From the NCBI GenBank assembly GCA_021780275.1, contig JAJXZC010000484.1, positions 1 through 7,871 of the forward strand: DNA of 7,871 bases, read 5' to 3'. The translations under genes were made by a program, and so were the position numbers. The DNA comes from Pseudomonadota bacterium. Lineage in GTDB: Bacteria > Pseudomonadota > Alphaproteobacteria > Parvibaculales > Parvibaculaceae. Below are positions 6,139 to 7,871 of the stretch, in pieces (position 1 is the stretch's first letter; each line of letters begins with the position of its first letter). Below the pieces are notes generated by a model. The model was not told where the DNA came from, did not search any database, and saw only the letters and a list, made by a program, of their open reading frames with translations.

Positions 6139-6957
6139 GGCTTGTTTGTGCCGCAGCCGCGGCACCGCGCGGGCGCCGGAATTCATGCACAAAAGATGAC
6201 TGCGGGTTTTGCCGCGTTCACGCAGAAGGGCGGCGGCGAGCAAGCGCCCAAGCCAGGGGGCGTGCTGCAACGGCTCGATGTCGTCCCATAGAGCCGCCGT
6301 CAAAGCCGCCGCCAGCACCGGCGGCAGGCCGGCGGTGAGATCGACCGCCTGCCGCCATTGCTCGAGCCGCTCGTCCTCATCCCAATCGAGATCGTAGACC
6401 AGCGGATCGCGCGCTTCGGGATCGATCGCCGGCCGCCGTTCAAGCGCGCGATCCGTGCTGGCGAGCGCGGCGTCAAGCGCCGCCAGTTCTCGGGCGAGCG
6501 GATCCTCGCGAGCCAGATCGCAGTCATCGTCGAAAGCCCCCTCCCCTTCCGCCTCGTCGCCGTCCGTCGGCTTTTCCGCCTCTTCCTCGCCGTCGGCGCC
6601 AAAGCCGTCGCTGCGGAGCGCGAGGAGGCCGTCCGCCGACAGCGCCCAGCCTGCCGCGGCGGTGAGCATCCGGCGCCGCGCCGCGAGCACGCGGCCCGCG
6701 CGGACAAGCTCCGCGGTCGGCGTGCGAATGTCCATGTGGGCGTCGTGCAGGACGAGGTCTTCAAGATGCGCCAGCTCGCCGTCAAACCACAGGCTGGCGC
6801 AGGAGTCGGAGAAATGCGTGCGAGAAATCCAGCCGGCGCGAATCGGGCTGCCGCGCAGCCGCTCGTCGAGCCGGGCGAGCGAATCCTCGGCTTGCGCCAG
6901 AGGGCCATAGATTCGGCCCCAATCGAGCATTTCGACGATTCTTCGGTCGGCTTTCAC
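5836..6957 (-). CDS. DUF1612 / HTH_13 (RHE_PE00001-type) protein
   Basis: This 373-residue protein matches the plasmid-associated alphaproteobacterial family with an N-terminal DUF1612-type region and a C-terminal helix-turn-helix. Visible marks are RTHFSDSCASLWFDGELAHLEDLVLHD (about 46-72), an acidic low-complexity linker rich in Glu/Asp (120-153), LQHAPWLGRLLAAALLRERGKTRSHLLCMN (230-259), and a C-terminal LDLALARPIVTAELLAQEL...ARAGQNLIAELGLRELTGR...YRAWGIL, where residues about 330-360 form the HTH. It probably binds DNA; no target is known to me. The start is GTG at 6957 with AGGAAA upstream; ATG at 6930 is an alternative. It is tail to tail with the sRNA, and its start region is complementary to that RNA. 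A partial decayed paralogue lies at 2340-2837. Confidence 0.9.
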   Translation of the reverse strand: MKADRRIVEMLDWGRIYGPLAQAEDSLARLDERLRGSPIRAGWISRTHFSDSCASLWFDGELAHLEDLVLHDAHMDIRTPTAELVRAGRVLAARRRMLTAAAGWALSADGLLALRSDGFGADGEEEAEKPTDGDEAEGEGAFDDDCDLAREDPLARELAALDAALASTDRALERRPAIDPEARDPLVYDLDWDEDERLEQWRQAVDLTAGLPPVLAAALTAALWDDIEPLQHAPWLGRLLAAALLRERGKTRSHLLCMNSGARAVPRLRHKQADPVAKILFWLAAVLAAAEQGQKDHDRWLLARASREGKLQGRRGNSHLPQALDLALARPIVTAELLAQELKVSARAGQNLIAELGLRELTGRRRYRAWGIL

Positions 6958-6972
6958 GCGCCTGCGTTTCCT
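6958..6972 (-). promoter_or_regulatory. ribosome-binding region of the DUF1612 gene, complementary to the sRNA
   Basis: On the minus strand AGGAAACGC (6972-6964) lies 6 nt before the GTG start. It is the exact complement of GCGTTTCCT in the RNA at 5769-5777 (and at 2441-2449). The AGGA part is the likely ribosome-binding element, though its 11-nt spacing to GTG is long. Pairing would be expected to block initiation. Confidence 0.4.
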
Positions 6973-6983
6973 GCAAATAATTG

Positions 6984-7075
6984 TCTATAGCGAAGCTAAC
7001 ATGGCTTTTGCTTCCGTCATAGGCTTAACCTTTCGGCGCGCCTTCTCACTATCGATAAGGATAGCTTACCGAAAG
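6984..7075 (-). promoter_or_regulatory. possible DUF1612 promoter/operator region with clustered dyads
   Basis: A TATAGA -10-like box reads on the minus strand (6989-6984), with no clear -35. Further upstream are CTTTCGG (7030-7036) inverted against CCGAAAG (7069-7075), enclosing CTATC-6 nt-GATAG around an ATCGAT palindrome. Clustered dyads before an HTH gene suggest autoregulation, but this is inference. Confidence 0.3.
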
Positions 7076-7177
7076 CTCCAATGGCCTTGGGAGGATCGAT
7101 CGACGAAACGGGAGGCCGGGCAATATGCCCCTCGGCGGAGGTCCAGCCAGCCCCGCGCGCGACGCGTCTTTACGGCC

Positions 7178-7202
7178 AAAAGCCCTTAGAATCCGGGCTT
7201 TT
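7178..7202. terminator. terminator-like hairpin without an adjacent gene
   Basis: AAAAGCCC (7178-7185) pairs perfectly with GGGCTTTT (7195-7202) around a 9-base loop, giving A-rich and T-rich flanks on both strands, as in bidirectional intrinsic terminators. The nearest gene end is 322 bases away, so the transcript it ends is unclear. Confidence 0.5.
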
Positions 7203-7523
7203 CGCTTTTAAGGCCTGTAGGCGGCCGCAACGCGGCGAGCCTATCTTGCCTATCCGAAGCACCGGATCGGCCTCTATGGCCCGTCGTGGCGGTCGATAAA
7301 CGACGTCTACAAACGACCGTTTGCTAGCAACTTACGACTTTGTACAAAGCCCTCATTCGGACCCCAAATGTCGCCAGAATCGCTTTTCGTCGACACGTTC
7401 CGGCTCATGTCGATCCGACTAACTTTTGATCACGCGCACCGCGCTGCGGCCCGGTAGCGGTCACCAGGGCGTCGACATGCTTGATCCCCAATCGCAAAAA
7501 AATTCTGATAGTGGCCGCGGGAC

Positions 7524-7871
7524 CTATTCTTGAGGGACCAGTTCGACAATCACCACGCGGCAGGGCGTGGAACCGTCATTCCTCGCGGAGATGTTGCCCG
7601 CAGGATGATTCGCGCCCGCGCCTTCAAAGTAGGTGGATCCGGCTTTGAACGTCTCGGATTTACCTTCCTTCCAGGTTATCGTGATCGCGCCCTCAACGAC
7701 GTAACGAAGTCCAGGACCCTTGTGAACGTGAAAAGGAATTTCACCCCCGGGTTCGATGACCAGCATTGTCGACCTCATGCTCCACCGGCCCGGCAAGTCT
7801 CCAAGAACGACCTCCTGCATTGTCGTGGCGTTGAATTGCTTCGGCGCGGGCGATTGCCCCCACGCCGAGCC
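7524..7871 (-). CDS. cupin-domain protein, C-terminal part (5' end outside window)
   Basis: The frame is open to the right edge, and 115 residues are visible. They begin GSAWGQSPAPKQFNATTM, so the ATG at 7820 is probably internal rather than the start. The body is a single cupin-2 barrel: PGGEIPFHVH with the HxH metal pair, GLRYVVEGAITITW, then FKAGSTYFEGAGANHPAGN supplying the later His of motif 2. Cupins of this size bind a metal and a small ligand; the reaction cannot be told. The visible N-terminal stretch, small residues then Gln/Pro/Thr before the domain, resembles what follows a signal peptide in periplasmic cupins, but the peptide itself is not in the window. It is transcribed in the same direction as the DUF1612 gene but is separated by 566 bases, so it is likely an independent unit. 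Confidence 0.85.
   Translation of the reverse strand, partial: GSAWGQSPAPKQFNATTMQEVVLGDLPGRWSMRSTMLVIEPGGEIPFHVHKGPGLRYVVEGAITITWKEGKSETFKAGSTYFEGAGANHPAGNISARNDGSTPCRVVIVELVPQE

Larger units (their letters stand above)
6958..7523. other. gene-free stretch of about 565 bases
   Basis: No frame here has a convincing start, ribosome-binding site or recognisable product; plus-strand frames of 62-72 codons are Arg/Pro-rich noise. It holds the DUF1612 promoter-side dyads, a GGGCA-ATA-TGCCC mini-hairpin near 7117-7129, the terminator-like hairpin at 7178-7202, CGGTCG (7290-7295) inverted against CGACCG (7314-7319) with AAACGAC repeated inside, and the 12-bp palindrome CTTTGTACAAAG (7338-7349). On the minus strand a run of seven T near 7498-7504 follows the cupin stop and might belong to a weak terminator. 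Confidence 0.6.

Noticed and set aside
6358..6990. 210-codon plus-strand frame
   Set aside because: Antisense to the DUF1612 gene; Arg/Ala-rich, no domain.
7338..7349. CTTTGTACAAAG resembling a lambda-type att core
   Set aside because: Only a short palindrome is shared; no flanking arm sites or integrase gene are seen.
7405..7516. Minus-strand frame ending LGIKHVDALVTATGPQRG...
   Set aside because: It reads somewhat like protein, but has no start or ribosome-binding site and no family I recognise.

Overview
The window reads as accessory DNA, probably plasmid or integrated-element backbone, from a GC-rich alphaproteobacterium (Rhizobiales-like). This rests on three things: a DUF1612/HTH_13 (RHE_PE00001-type) protein typical of rhizobial and methylotroph plasmids, an alphaproteobacterial-type RecD2 helicase with a small WGR protein, and an sRNA pair resembling the alphaproteobacterial suhB/mmgR type. 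The species cannot be fixed from sequence alone.

Positions 1-2340 hold a nucleotide and DNA-base cluster. A minus-strand set is tightly coupled by stop/start overlaps: a small unknown protein (2260-2024), a MazG-type pyrophosphohydrolase with an extra C-terminal domain (2027-852), and a uracil-DNA-glycosylase-superfamily protein starting at TTG (855-142). A plus-strand reading frame entering from the left edge (to 211) converges on it and resembles the C-terminus of a thymidylate-synthase-fold enzyme. Together these suggest handling of unusual or modified pyrimidine deoxynucleotides, but that role is inferred.

Positions 2340-2840 hold a decayed copy of a module whose intact copy lies at 5730-6957. 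The module is a small structured RNA on the plus strand, ending in an intrinsic terminator, tail to tail with a minus-strand DUF1612 gene. In the decayed copy only the last third of the gene remains, the stop codon is lost, and the RNA has no visible promoter. The two copies are direct repeats of about 0.4 kb bracketing the plus-strand RecD2 helicase (2917-5112) and the minus-strand WGR protein (5451-5233).

The most interesting signal is the intact module. The RNA has a promoter inside dyad symmetry and three hairpins, and the copies differ mainly in loops and linkers. Its unpaired pyrimidine-rich stretch is complementary over 9 nt to the ribosome-binding region of the neighbouring DUF1612 gene. 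This suggests a self-contained regulatory circuit.

Positions 6958-7523 have no supportable gene, but carry several dyads and one terminator-like hairpin. At the right edge is the C-terminal part of a minus-strand cupin protein that runs out of the window and may be exported.
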